A stretch of DNA of 64,000 nucleotides from Actinomyces graevenitzii C83 (GTDB taxonomy: Bacteria; Actinomycetota; Actinomycetes; Actinomycetales; Actinomycetaceae), in assembly GCF_000239695.1 (NCBI RefSeq), contig NZ_JH470338.1, positions 397,849 through 461,848 of the forward strand, given 5' to 3'. This document shows positions 53,241 to 63,851 of this stretch, piece after piece. The translations under genes were made by a program, and so were the position numbers. The first letter of the stretch is position 1; every line of letters starts with the position of its first letter. Under the pieces are notes generated by a model. That model saw only the letters and a program-made list of their open reading frames with translations. It was not told where the DNA came from and made no database searches.

Positions 53241-53276
53241 AGCCGTTTAATGGGACTTAAGTCCTATTAAACGGCT
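53241..53276. promoter_or_regulatory. 36-bp palindrome with DosR-like core upstream of gap
   Basis: Arms of 17 bp (53241-53257, 53260-53276; 16 pairs match) meet at a 2-nt centre. The core GGGACT-TA-AGTCCT is that of the DosR box. It lies 210 bp upstream of gap and 37 bp after whiA, so it could also terminate whiA, but the T tract is poor. Confidence 0.6.
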
Positions 53277-53431
53277 TATCTGCTTTGAGTATGTATACGA
53301 TCCTTTACGCTCTGTGAAATCCGTAAGGGGCAAATTGCCAAACTGGATAGGCAAGCGGGCTTTTGTGAGGATAGACTGGCTGCGTCCGGTAAGGAACCGC
53401 ACCTCGCGGAATCTGACTCCGGGGCACGTAA

Positions 53432-54490
<1,059 letters not shown>

Positions 54491-54526
54491 GTTAAGTCGA
54501 ACTAACGGGAGTATCACTCTCTAAAA

Positions 54527-54562
54527 AGCTGAGCCCGCGCACATTAGTACGCGGGCTCAGCT
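54527..54562 (+). other. Strong hairpin without T tract between gap and pgk
   Basis: A perfect 13-bp stem (54527-54539 with 54550-54562) and 10-nt loop with no T run. It may stabilise or partly end the gap message, giving more Gap than Pgk/TpiA. Confidence 0.75.
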
Positions 54563-54642
54563 GCACCGGACCTGCTTAAAGTAGGCAACCGGATAACTCC
54601 GCTATTAGCGGATACAAAGCTGTATTAAAGGAGAAAACGATT

Positions 54643-55836
54643 ATGAAGACCATCGAGAGCCTCGGTGATCTAAGCGGCAAGAGCGTACTAGTTCGCTCCG
54701 ACTTCAACGTGCCGCTAGATGCAGACAAGAACATTACCGATGACGGTCGTATTCGCGCCGCCCTACCTACCCTGAAGCTGCTGCTTGACGCAGGCGCCAA
54801 GGTAATCGTGGTGGCTCACCTGGGCCGCCCCAAGGGCAAGGTCAACCCCGACTACTCGCTAGCCCCCGTGGCCAAGCGTCTACAGGAGCTGTCTGGCGCC
54901 AAGGTAATCCTGGCCAGCGACACCGTAGGCGAGGGTGCCAAGGCTGCTGTGGCCGAAGCCAAGCCCGGCGAGATCGTGCTGCTGGAGAACGTACGTTTCA
55001 ACGCTGCTGAGACCTCCAAGGACGACGCTGAGCGTGAAGCTTTTGCTAAGGAACTAGCCTCCCTGGCTGACGTGTTCGTCTCTGACGGTTTCGGTGTTGT
55101 GCACCGCAAGCAGGCTTCGGTTTACGACGTTGCCAAGCTACTGCCGGCCGCTACCGGTCTGCTAGTTGCCAAGGAAATCGAGTCCCTGGGCAAGGCCGTA
55201 AACAACCCTGAGCGTCCCTACGTAGTGGTGCTGGGTGGCTCCAAGGTTTCCGACAAGCTCGGTGTTATCGCCAACCTGCTGTCCAAGGCTGACAAGCTGA
55301 TCGTTGGTGGCGGTATGGCCTACACCTTCCTAGCCGCTAAGGGCTACGAGGTTGGTACCTCGCTGCTGGAGAAGGACCAGATTGACACTGTCAAGGGCTA
55401 CATCGAGACCGCCGAAAAGAACGGCGTCGAGCTGCTGCTGCCCGTTGACACCGTAGTGGCCCCCTACTTCGGTGCTGACGCCCCGGCCACCGTGGTTCCC
55501 TCCACCGAGATCCCGGCCGACCAGATGGGTCTAGACATCGGCCCCAAGACCCGCGAGCTGTTCGCTGACGCGATCAAGTCTGCCAAGACTGTGGTATGGA
55601 ACGGCCCCATGGGTGTATTCGAATTCCCCGCTTTTGCCGAAGGCACCAAGGCTGTAGCCAAGGCCATGAGCGAGTCTGACGCCTTCAGCGTCATCGGTGG
55701 TGGCGACTCCGCTAGCGCCGTACGTAACCTGGGCTTCGACGAGTCCACGTTCTCCCACATTTCCACTGGTGGTGGCGCCTCCCTCGAGCTGCTCGAGGGC
55801 AAGGTTCTACCCGGTATTGCTGTTCTGGAAGGCTGA
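54643..55836 (+). CDS. pgk: Phosphoglycerate kinase
   Basis: A 397-residue ATP-forming glycolytic kinase. N-terminal RSDFNVPLD and the HLGRPKG substrate loop are present; ATP-site blocks KVSDKLGVI and [11 protein letters not shown] and the hinge GGGDSA near the end are all intact. AAAGGAG precedes the ATG. TpiA starts 4 bp after the stop. Confidence 0.97.
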   Translation: MKTIESLGDLSGKSVLVRSDFNVPLDADKNITDDGRIRAALPTLKLLLDAGAKVIVVAHLGRPKGKVNPDYSLAPVAKRLQELSGAKVILASDTVGEGAKAAVAEAKPGEIVLLENVRFNAAETSKDDAEREAFAKELASLADVFVSDGFGVVHRKQASVYDVAKLLPAATGLLVAKEIESLGKAVNNPERPYVVVLGGSKVSDKLGVIANLLSKADKLIVGGGMAYTFLAAKGYEVGTSLLEKDQIDTVKGYIETAEKNGVELLLPVDTVVAPYFGADAPATVVPSTEIPADQMGLDIGPKTRELFADAIKSAKTVVWNGPMGVFEFPAFAEGTKAVAKAMSESDAFSVIGGGDSASAVRNLGFDESTFSHISTGGGASLELLEGKVLPGIAVLEG

Positions 55837-55840
55837 AAAT

Positions 55841-56620
55841 ATGACCAACCGTACCCCCCTTATGGCCGGTAACTGGAAGATGAACCTCGACCACCTCGAG
55901 GCTAACCACCTAATCCAGGGCCTGGCTGTGGAGCTGAAGGAAGACGAGCACGACTACTCCAAGTGTGAGGTAGTTGTTTTCCCGCCTTTCACCGACATCC
56001 GCTCTGTGCAGACTGTCGTCGAGGCTGACGAGCTGGGCATCAAGTACGGTGCTCAGGACGTATCCACCCACGACAACGGTGCCTACACTGGTGAAATCTC
56101 CACCGAGATGCTAACCAAGCTAGGCTGCACCTACGTGCTAATGGGTCACTCCGAGCGTCGTGAGTACCACGGCGAGTCCGACGAGTACGTTGGCGCCAAG
56201 GCCCGCAAGGTCCTCGACGCTGGCATGACCCCGCTGCTGTGCTGCGGTGAGGCCCTAGAGGTCCGCAAGGCCGGCACCCACGTAGAGTTCGTGGTTGGCC
56301 AGATCCGCGCCGCCCTCAAGGGCTGGAGCGGTGAGGACGTCGCCAAGATCGTCATCGCTTACGAGCCCATCTGGGCCATCGGTACCGGTGAGACCGCTAC
56401 CAGCGAAGATGCTCAGGAAGTTTGCGGTGCTATCCGCGCTGCCCTGCGTGAAGACTACGGCGACGAAGTTGCCGACGTCGTGCGCGTGCTCTACGGCGGC
56501 TCTGCCAAGCCCGGCAACATCAAGGAGCTCATGGCTCAGCCCGACATCGACGGCGCCCTGGTTGGTGGCGCTTCCCTGAAGGCTGACTCCTTCGGCGAGA
56601 TGGCCAACTTCTACGCCTGA
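55841..56620 (+). CDS. tpiA: Triose-phosphate isomerase
   Basis: A 259-residue (beta/alpha)8 isomerase. Family residues Asn-x-Lys (MAGNWKMN), His in GHSERR and catalytic Glu in [10 protein letters not shown] are present, as is [11 protein letters not shown]. The start ATG 55841 lies 4 bp after the pgk stop, so translation is coupled; the frame reaches back into pgk but is not used. Confidence 0.97.
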   Translation: MTNRTPLMAGNWKMNLDHLEANHLIQGLAVELKEDEHDYSKCEVVVFPPFTDIRSVQTVVEADELGIKYGAQDVSTHDNGAYTGEISTEMLTKLGCTYVLMGHSERREYHGESDEYVGAKARKVLDAGMTPLLCCGEALEVRKAGTHVEFVVGQIRAALKGWSGEDVAKIVIAYEPIWAIGTGETATSEDAQEVCGAIRAALREDYGDEVADVVRVLYGGSAKPGNIKELMAQPDIDGALVGGASLKADSFGEMANFYA

Positions 56621-56635
56621 TAACACTCAGTCGTA

Positions 56636-56669
56636 AAACGGGGGTCAACCTCAAGGTTGGCCCCCGTTT
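56636..56669 (+). terminator. Terminator of gap-pgk-tpiA
   Basis: A 15-bp stem (56636-56650 with 56655-56669) with one G-U pair and loop TCAA, ending in TTTA. Confidence 0.88.
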
Positions 56670-56789
56670 AGCGCTGCAACTATCTAGTGTTTAAAGCTAG
56701 TAATTCGTTAAAAACTTCTTTGCACAGGTAGTATTTCAATCAGTGCAGCTATAGCTGCAAACCCGACTAGTAATAAGGAGGCGCGTAAG

Positions 56790-57032
56790 GTGGCTATCTT
56801 GGCAATCGTGCTTAAGGTTTTGCTGTTCCTGTCTAGCTTCTTCCTGATTTTGACGATCCTGCTGCACAAAGGCCAGGGCGGCGGTCTATCCGACATGTTC
56901 GGTGGCGGTCTGTCTAGCTCGGTAGGTTCTTCTGGCGTAGCCGAGCGTAACCTCAACCGCATTACCATCGGTGTAGGCATCGTTTGGGTTGCCACCATCG
57001 TAGGTCTAGGCCTAATCGCTCGCTTTGCCTGA
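56790..57032 (+). CDS. secG: Preprotein translocase subunit SecG
   Basis: An 80-residue membrane subunit of the SecYEG channel with two hydrophobic segments (about 4-25 and 58-78) and the central LLHKGQGGGLSDMFGGG family stretch. GTG start with strong AAGGAGG. Its stop overlaps the TTG of xerD by 8 bp. Confidence 0.95.
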   Translation: MAILAIVLKVLLFLSSFFLILTILLHKGQGGGLSDMFGGGLSSSVGSSGVAERNLNRITIGVGIVWVATIVGLGLIARFA

Positions 57033-57957
57033 TCGCGATCAGCTGGCGAAAGCCTTAGAAACTTACCTTTCGCACCTGCGGGTCGAACGCGGCTTAAGTC
57101 AAAATACCGCTGGAGCTTACCGGCGTGACTTAAGCCGTTACGTCAATTTTCTTCGCAGTCGCGCAGTCACTGACCCCAGTGCTATCACCAGCACTGACGT
57201 CAGTGACTTTCTTCTTGCTATCCGCTCAGGGGCCGACGGCGCCTCGCCGTTAGCTCCAGCTTCGGCCTCACGCTGCATTACGGCTGTGCGCGGCTGGCAT
57301 AAGTTCATTGCTGAAGAAGGCATAACTGCAGATAACCCCGCAGCGCAAGTTAAGCCACCGGCTATTGCTAAACGACTGCCTAAAGCTCTAAGCATCAGCC
57401 AGGTTGAGGCTTTGATAGAAGCCGCCAATATTGATGACTCACCTTTAGGCCTGCGTGATCGAGCCCTGATTGAGTTGCTTTACGCCACTGGCGCGCGTAT
57501 TTCCGAAGTAGTTTCACTAAGTATCGATGATTTTGACCGTGACAACGGCGTAGTGCGCCTATTTGGTAAAGGTGCAAAAGAACGTATCGTGCCGGTAGGG
57601 CGCTACGCCCTGGCTGCCTTGGATGCTTACCTGGTGCAGTCACGCCCCATCCTTGGTTTAAAAGGCACCGGTTCACCAGCTATTTTCCTAAATACTTTAG
57701 GTAGGCCCCTAAGCCGCCAAAGCGCTTGGGCAGTGCTGCAAAGTGCAGCTAAACGGGCAAACTTAAGTGAGCATATTTCTCCACACACTTTGCGCCACTC
57801 GTTTGCCACCCATCTACTAAACGGTGGGGCAGATGTGCGTGTAGTACAGGAAATGCTAGGCCATGCCTCAGTAACCACTACGCAGATATACACCAAGGTC
57901 ACCATTGACCATCTGCGCGAGGTATATGCCACCAGCCATCCGCGAGCACGCGGCTAA
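57025..57957 (+). CDS. xerD: Site-specific tyrosine recombinase XerD
   Basis: A 310-residue recombinase that resolves chromosome dimers at dif. Catalytic residues Arg158, His254, Arg257, His280 and Tyr289 (HTLRHSF, LGHAS, TQIYTKV) are all visible, with a Lys about 182-185. The N-terminal SAM-like domain spans about 8-105. The start is a TTG at 57025 overlapping secG; no better start is near. Followed by parA. Confidence 0.93.
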   Translation: MPDRDQLAKALETYLSHLRVERGLSQNTAGAYRRDLSRYVNFLRSRAVTDPSAITSTDVSDFLLAIRSGADGASPLAPASASRCITAVRGWHKFIAEEGITADNPAAQVKPPAIAKRLPKALSISQVEALIEAANIDDSPLGLRDRALIELLYATGARISEVVSLSIDDFDRDNGVVRLFGKGAKERIVPVGRYALAALDAYLVQSRPILGLKGTGSPAIFLNTLGRPLSRQSAWAVLQSAAKRANLSEHISPHTLRHSFATHLLNGGADVRVVQEMLGHASVTTTQIYTKVTIDHLREVYATSHPRARG

Positions 57958-58036
57958 AAATCCTCAAATAAGTTTGCTCTTAGCTATCCGGCGCGGCTGT
58001 CCTGGTTTTAAAGCCAGCTTGCACTAGGCTTGAGCC

Positions 58037-58897
58037 GTGAACGATTCCCAGCAACCCGGCAACGACACCCACGAACTACCGGTCGTGGATTTTCCGGTTC
58101 CCATGCCGTTGGATGCTCACGGCCCGGCTCGAGTTATCTCGGTATGTAACCAGAAAGGTGGGGTAGGTAAAACTACTACCACCATTAACTTGGCAGCTGC
58201 ACTGGCAGAATATGGCCGTAAAGTGTTGATCGTTGACTTTGATCCGCAAGGCGCGGCCTCAGCTGGTTTGGGCATCAACTCTAATGTCTTGGACACCACT
58301 ATCTATGACCTACTAGTGGCTAACCGTCCAGATGTGCGTCCAGCTATTCACCACACTGCGGTGGAGGGGCTAGATATTGTTCCTGCCAACATTGACCTAT
58401 CTGCTGCTGAAGTGCAGCTGGTTAATGAGGTGGCCCGCGAGCAGGCTTTGCATCGAGTGCTGCGTCCAATCATGGATGACTATGACGTTATCTTTGTAGA
58501 CTGCCAGCCTTCACTAGGTTTGCTCACCATTAATGCCCTAACTGCTTCACACGGGGTGTTGATTCCCCTAGAAACTGAGTTCTTTGCGCTACGTGGTGTG
58601 GCATTGCTAGTTGAAACTGTTGACCGTATTCGCGATCGTCTAAACCCGCGACTACAAATTGACGGTATTTTGGCCACCATGGTTGACCCACGCACTTTGC
58701 ATTCCCGTGAAGTACTTGAGCGGCTAGAAGAAGCTTTCCAAGAGCGGCTTTACAATACTCAGATTCGCCGTACGGTTAAGTTCCCTGACGCGTCTGTGGC
58801 TAGCGAACCGATCACCGTATATGCGCCCACCCACCCGGGGGCTGAGGCTTACCGGCGTCTTGCCCGTGAAGTGATCTCACGCGGTAACGTAGCCTAG
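58037..58897 (+). CDS. ParA-family ATPase
   Basis: A 286-residue Walker ATPase with deviant Walker A KGGVGKTT (40-47) and FVDCQPSLG as Walker B. It belongs to the ParA/Soj kind that sits between xerD and scpAB in many actinobacteria rather than to the parAB pair at the origin; no parB follows. Here the scpA and scpB genes expected next are missing. GTG start, no strong ribosome binding site. Confidence 0.9.
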   Translation: MNDSQQPGNDTHELPVVDFPVPMPLDAHGPARVISVCNQKGGVGKTTTTINLAAALAEYGRKVLIVDFDPQGAASAGLGINSNVLDTTIYDLLVANRPDVRPAIHHTAVEGLDIVPANIDLSAAEVQLVNEVAREQALHRVLRPIMDDYDVIFVDCQPSLGLLTINALTASHGVLIPLETEFFALRGVALLVETVDRIRDRLNPRLQIDGILATMVDPRTLHSREVLERLEEAFQERLYNTQIRRTVKFPDASVASEPITVYAPTHPGAEAYRRLAREVISRGNVA

Positions 58898-58949
58898 AAG
58901 TGGCTGAGGCTAGATAGCGTTTAAGCCTCAGCAATGAGAAGATTAAAGG

Positions 58950-59846
58950 GTGAGTGACGTTTCCCTTGATTTTTCAGGTCAAGAATTTTATGACGACGAC
59001 GATCTGGAAGAAATAGAAGTTGATGACAGCGATTTAGAGCTGTCTACTGGCCATGCTGATGCGGATAAATCAGGCGGTGAGCACCATGATCCACATCAGG
59101 AACAAGGTGAGCGTCTACAAAAAGTCTTAGCCCATGCTGGTGTGGGCTCTAGGCGCATGAGCGAAAAGCTAATCGCTGCAGGTCGAGTAAGCGTAGACGG
59201 TGTCAAGGTTAGGGACATGGGTTTACGAGTTGATCCGCAGACCCAAGAGATCCGTGTTGACGGCCAGCGTATTTTGGCTGATCCTGACGTGATTACGGTG
59301 ATGCTTAATAAGCCCACTGGGGTAGTTACCACGATGGAAGATCCACAGGGGCGTCCTACTGTGGCTGCTTTTGGGCGCCGCTACGTAGAAGAGCACAAGC
59401 TTGGCTCAATCCGTTTAGTGCATGTTGGTCGGTTGGATACTGATACTGAGGGCTTATTACTACTGAGTAATGATGGTCAGCTTTCGCATCGTTTGATGCA
59501 CCCTTCATATGAGACCTCAAAAACTTATATCGCCATTGTTAAAGGTAAGTTTGAGCGCGGCACTGCGCGAAAGTTGCAGCGCGGCATTGAACTAGATGAT
59601 GGCCCTATTAATGCCGACAAAGTAACCATTAAAGAAGCCACTAAGGCTGGCTCGATTGTGGAGGTTACACTCCACAGTGGCAGGAACCGGATCGTGCGCC
59701 GCATGCTAGCAGCAGTAGGTCACCCGGTGCAGCGTCTGGCGCGTACCCGTATTGCTAATTTGCATTTAGGTTCACTTGCTCCCGGGCAAATGCGGGCTTT
59801 AAGTAGTGAAGAAATCATGGAGCTACAGCGAGAGCTAGAACTGTGA
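58950..59846 (+). CDS. rRNA pseudouridine synthase, RsuA/RluB family
   Basis: A 298-residue enzyme with an S4 RNA-binding domain (about 53-100) and the catalytic motif GRLDTDTEGLLLLSNDG with its Asp. It should modify 23S rRNA. The first about 50 residues are an acidic extension rich in Asp/Glu/His, not part of the enzyme. GTG start after AAAGG. The tyrA GTG overlaps its stop (GTGA). Confidence 0.9.
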   Translation: MSDVSLDFSGQEFYDDDDLEEIEVDDSDLELSTGHADADKSGGEHHDPHQEQGERLQKVLAHAGVGSRRMSEKLIAAGRVSVDGVKVRDMGLRVDPQTQEIRVDGQRILADPDVITVMLNKPTGVVTTMEDPQGRPTVAAFGRRYVEEHKLGSIRLVHVGRLDTDTEGLLLLSNDGQLSHRLMHPSYETSKTYIAIVKGKFERGTARKLQRGIELDDGPINADKVTIKEATKAGSIVEVTLHSGRNRIVRRMLAAVGHPVQRLARTRIANLHLGSLAPGQMRALSSEEIMELQRELEL

Positions 59847-61093
59847 CTAAGCTGCAAGAGGGGCTAAACCCTATAGATGAAGTTGTGGCGGGGGAGGGGA
59901 GATCTTCTGACCAGCTAGACGCTGTCAAGGATGCGCTAGAACAGTCGCTTACTAAAGAATTAGACAGTGTCAATGGTTTAGTGTCTGCGAACCTGATTAG
60001 TGCACCCGCGCCTCTTGTTAACTCTCCGGTACTTATTATTGGGGCAGGTTTACTAGGAGCCAGTATTGGTTTAGCTCTAACCCGCACTGGCGTGCAGGTA
60101 TGGCTAGAAGACTCTTCACCCACCGGTTTGGAACTCGCTTGCGATTTAGGTGCAGGTCAGCCGTTATCTGCTCAGCCTGCGCCGGTGCCAGCCCTGGTAG
60201 TAGTGGCCACGCCCCCGGATGTGGCCGGCGACGTCGTCGTACACGCCCTACGCAACTACCCCGGCGCCGTCGTAACTGACGTAGCCAGCGTAAAAGAACC
60301 CATTGCCAAGTGCGTACTAGAACATGCCCCTGACCTAGCCCAACGCTACGTGGGTTCCCACCCCATGGCGGGCCGCGAGCGCTCCGGGGCGGCTAGTGCC
60401 CGCGCTGACCTGTTCGACGCGCGCCCCTGGGTGCTAGTTGCAACCTCTGCCACCAGCCCAAATGCCCTAAGCGCAGTGCGGCAACTAGCCATTGACCTGG
60501 GTGCTCTACCCACCCAGCTAGGTGCAGCTGAACATGACCGGGCGGTAGCGCTAATATCGCACACCCCGCAACTAGTAGCCTCAGCGTTAGCGGCGCGTCT
60601 AGAACAAGCCCCTGAAGTGGCCTTAAACCTAGCCGGTCAGGGACTGCGTGATACTACCCGTATTGCCGCCTCCGATCCGCGCCTGTGGGCAGCCATCCTA
60701 AACGCCAACCGTTCTTCGGTATCCCAAGTGCTACGTGAACTGCGGGTGGATATAGACGCTCTGATCGAGGCGCTGGAACAGGGGCGCGGCGCGGTGGGGA
60801 CAGTCGTAGACGTAATGCAACGCGGCAACCTGGGCCGTGACCGTATTCCGGGTAAACACGGCGGGGCCCCCAGCCGATATGCCGAAGTGATGGTGCTGAT
60901 CCCAGATGCTCCCGGGCAGCTAGCGCGGCTATTTAACGATGTGGGCGCGGCGCAAGTAAATATTGAAGACCTGGTGATTGAGCACTCGGCAGGTCAGCGT
61001 CAAGGCCTGGCCACATTACTGGTGGCGCCGGCGGCGGCGGTAGGGCTGCGGCAAGCTTTGGAGCAGCAGGGATGGAAGATAGTGGCTAATTAA
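59843..61093 (+). CDS. tyrA: Prephenate dehydrogenase
   Basis: A 416-residue NAD-dependent enzyme of tyrosine synthesis. A Rossmann motif GAGLLGAS follows an unusual N-terminal stretch of about 55 residues, then come SHPMAGRERSG with the catalytic His and a C-terminal ACT-like domain (about 345-410, DAPGQLARLFNDVG) that usually binds tyrosine for feedback control. GTG start overlapping the pseudouridine synthase gene by 4 bp. Confidence 0.9.
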   Translation: MTKLQEGLNPIDEVVAGEGRSSDQLDAVKDALEQSLTKELDSVNGLVSANLISAPAPLVNSPVLIIGAGLLGASIGLALTRTGVQVWLEDSSPTGLELACDLGAGQPLSAQPAPVPALVVVATPPDVAGDVVVHALRNYPGAVVTDVASVKEPIAKCVLEHAPDLAQRYVGSHPMAGRERSGAASARADLFDARPWVLVATSATSPNALSAVRQLAIDLGALPTQLGAAEHDRAVALISHTPQLVASALAARLEQAPEVALNLAGQGLRDTTRIAASDPRLWAAILNANRSSVSQVLRELRVDIDALIEALEQGRGAVGTVVDVMQRGNLGRDRIPGKHGGAPSRYAEVMVLIPDAPGQLARLFNDVGAAQVNIEDLVIEHSAGQRQGLATLLVAPAAAVGLRQALEQQGWKIVAN

Positions 61094-61179
61094 ACCCTGC
61101 GCCGCTAGCGCTAAAACGTGGTATCTGGCTTGTTTACATGGCAAGCTGACACTAGAAGCTTAAAAATTAGGAGTAAAAG

Positions 61180-63315
61180 ATGGGGATTGTTGTAGCTATT
61201 GACGGGCCTAGCGGCTCGGGTAAATCATCTGTATCCCTGGCGGTAGCCCGCCAGCTGCAACTGGCCTACCTGGACACGGGGGCCATGTATCGCGCAGCCG
61301 CCTGGTGGTGCGAGCATTTAGGGATCGATCTGGAAGATCAAGAAGGCGTAAGCGACGCCGTCATTTCCATGCCCCTACACATGGATACTGACCCTGGCCG
61401 CCCTGGCCTAAGCGTGGATGGCATTGATATCGCTCAGGCTATTCGCGAGCCGCATATCTCTGCGGTAGTTTCCAAGATTGCTGCAAACCTGGATGTACGC
61501 GCCGAATTAGGCCGTCGCCAGCGTGAATTGATTGAGCATGGCGCAGCCAACGGCGGCATTGTGGCAGAAGGGCGCGACATCACCACCGTGATTGCTCCCG
61601 ACGCGCAGGTGCGCCTACTAATCACTGCCTCTGAGGAAGCTCGCCTAGAGCGCCGCGCTGCTCAGCTAGAGGCTGCTGGTAAGAGTGTGGATGCAGCTGC
61701 TCTGCGTGACCAGGTGCTACGCCGCGACCGTGATGACGCTAAAGTCTCCCAATTCCTTGAGGCTCCCGAAGGCGTCACCCTAGTTGACACCTCCAACTTG
61801 GACTTTAACCAAAGTGTTGAAAAGGTCAGCGCTCTAGTGCGCGCAGCCATTGAGGAAGACCAGGCGCTGGGGGAGAGCGAGCGTCTACGCACTGACGCTA
61901 TGCGCGCCACTTTGAGTGAATATGACCTAGATGCTGAAGACTTAGCACTCCTAGATGGTCCCGCCCGCAACGGCGCTGAAGAAAAAATTGAGGCTGGTTT
62001 ACCCGTGTTGGCCGTGGTTGGCCGCCCCAACGTAGGTAAATCTACGCTGGTCAACCGTGTACTAGGGCGACGTGAGGCAGTAGTTCAAGACCGCCCCGGG
62101 GTGACCCGTGACCGCGTTTCCTACCCGGCCCACTGGGCTGGACGCGACTTCACCATTGTTGACACCGGTGGTTGGGAAGTTGATGTGGCCGGGCTCGATG
62201 CCTCGGTAGCTTCTCAGGCCGAAGTGGCAATCGAAATGGCTGACGCAGTGCTGCTGGTAGTGGACGCTACCGTAGGCATTACCGAAACTGACGCCCAGGT
62301 GGTTAAGCTGCTGCGTCGCTCCGGTAAGCCCGTGGTGCTAGCCGCTAACAAGGTCGATTCTTCTGTGCAGGAAGCCGATGCCTATGCGCTGTGGAATCTT
62401 GGCCTGGGGGAGCCCTACCCGGTATCTGCGCTACACGGGCGCGGTAGTGGCGATGTGCTAGATGCCTGCATGAAGATTTTGCCTCTAGTCAGCGCAGTTG
62501 CTGGCCCCGCCCCTGAGGGTGACCTGCATCGAGTGGCGCTGGTGGGCCGCCCCAATGTGGGTAAGTCTTCTTTGCTTAACTCCATTGCGGGCTCGCAGCG
62601 TGTGGTGGTTAATGAACTCGCGGGCACCACCCGTGACCCGGTTGACGAAATCATTGAGCTTGATGGGCGCAAGTGGGTGTTTGTTGACACTGCAGGTATC
62701 CGCCGGCGCGTCAAGCAGTCTCGCGGCGCTGATTTCTATGCGGTTTTGCGTACTCAGGCTGCCATTGAAAAAGCTGAAGTTGCCGTGGTGCTACTTGATG
62801 GCTCTGATGTGGTTAGCGAGCAGGATGTGCGCGTAATCCAGCAGGTAGTTGATGCTGGTCGCGCCCTGGTGTTGGTTAACAACAAGTGGGACCTGGTAGA
62901 TGAAGATCGCCAGGCACAGCTTAAGTGGGAGATTGAAAAAGACCTGGCCCACGTTTCCTGGGCGCCGCACATCAACCTGGCAGCTAAGACTGGCTGGCAC
63001 ACTAACCGTCTGGTGCGTGCTCTCGACGCCGCACTTGAGGGTTGGTACACCCGCATTCCGACGGCGCGGCTAAATGCCTTCCTAGGGGAGTTGCAGGCTG
63101 CTACCCCGCACCCGCTGCGTGGAGGTAAACAGCCACGCATCCTGTTTGGGGCGCAGGTGCAGGTGGCCCCGCCGCGCATAGTGCTGTTTACTACCGGTTT
63201 CTTGGACCCAGGCTATCGGCGCTTTATTGAGCGACGTCTGCGTGAAGAATTTGGCTTTACTGGTTCTCCGATTCAGATCGGTGTGCGCGTACGTGAGAAG
63301 CGTAAGCGTAAGTAG
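61180..63315 (+). CDS. Fused cytidylate kinase and GTPase Der
   Basis: A 711-residue fusion. Residues 1-225 are cytidylate kinase (P-loop GPSGSGKS 9-16, GRDITT and the DTGAMYR CMP site); 225-275 is a linker; 276-711 is Der/EngA with two GTPase domains (G1 GRPNVGKS at 281-288 and 456-463, NKVD and NKWD specificity motifs) and a C-terminal KH-like domain. CMK makes CDP, while Der assists 50S ribosome assembly. One open frame with one ribosome binding site (TTAGGAG), so this is a true fusion, known also in related actinobacteria. Confidence 0.96.
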   Translation: MGIVVAIDGPSGSGKSSVSLAVARQLQLAYLDTGAMYRAAAWWCEHLGIDLEDQEGVSDAVISMPLHMDTDPGRPGLSVDGIDIAQAIREPHISAVVSKIAANLDVRAELGRRQRELIEHGAANGGIVAEGRDITTVIAPDAQVRLLITASEEARLERRAAQLEAAGKSVDAAALRDQVLRRDRDDAKVSQFLEAPEGVTLVDTSNLDFNQSVEKVSALVRAAIEEDQALGESERLRTDAMRATLSEYDLDAEDLALLDGPARNGAEEKIEAGLPVLAVVGRPNVGKSTLVNRVLGRREAVVQDRPGVTRDRVSYPAHWAGRDFTIVDTGGWEVDVAGLDASVASQAEVAIEMADAVLLVVDATVGITETDAQVVKLLRRSGKPVVLAANKVDSSVQEADAYALWNLGLGEPYPVSALHGRGSGDVLDACMKILPLVSAVAGPAPEGDLHRVALVGRPNVGKSSLLNSIAGSQRVVVNELAGTTRDPVDEIIELDGRKWVFVDTAGIRRRVKQSRGADFYAVLRTQAAIEKAEVAVVLLDGSDVVSEQDVRVIQQVVDAGRALVLVNNKWDLVDEDRQAQLKWEIEKDLAHVSWAPHINLAAKTGWHTNRLVRALDAALEGWYTRIPTARLNAFLGELQAATPHPLRGGKQPRILFGAQVQVAPPRIVLFTTGFLDPGYRRFIERRLREEFGFTGSPIQIGVRVREKRKRK

Positions 63316-63417
63316 CCAAATAAAAGTGACATAGCTCATTGGGTTTCAATTTCCCTTTGAGTGGTTGCTTGCGGTAATCTCTTATCCGTTGCGAGCGAAG
63401 AGAAAATCGTAAGCACA

Positions 63418-63494
<77 letters not shown>

Positions 63495-63496
63495 AC

Positions 63497-63529
63497 AAAT
63501 CCCGTAGCTTTAGAGCTACGGGATTTTTT
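63497..63529 (+). terminator. tRNA-Pro terminator
   Basis: A perfect 13-bp stem (63497-63509 with 63514-63526) with loop TTAG and a run of T residues. Confidence 0.93.
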
Positions 63530-63530
63530 A

Positions 63531-63851
63531 GTTTCAGGCAATGCTTGACTGGTTCTGCTGCGGCGATGCGGGGGTTAAAGGACAAAAAGAGTTGGTCTGA
63601 GCCCGACCTTTCGGCTTTGTAGTGCGAGAAAGTCTGGTTCAAAGTTGTTGGGGGCCAACTTTGAGGGTGGACAAAATGTGTTGGTGAAACATCGACTTTT
63701 CGGCTTTATGGTGCGGGAGAGTGGGCGTCAAAGTTGGTACTGGCAGATTCGGTGAGTGAACATCTCGAAATGCGATTCCTGTGGCAGGAAGCTGATCCGG
63801 TACGGACTGTCGAAATCGGGCAAGCAGAGGTGGCATTGCACCTCGTGCCAC
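63531..63851. other. Repeat-bearing stretch after tRNA-Pro, no clear gene
   Basis: Two 46-bp direct repeats lie 89 bp apart (63604-63649 and 63693-63738; 36 of 46 bases match; both contain TTTCGGCTTT and TCAAAGTTG). Between them is a hairpin with 9-bp arms TCAAAGTTG/CAACTTTGA (63639-63664). The pattern could be the remains of a mobile element, but no transposase is visible. Confidence 0.5.
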
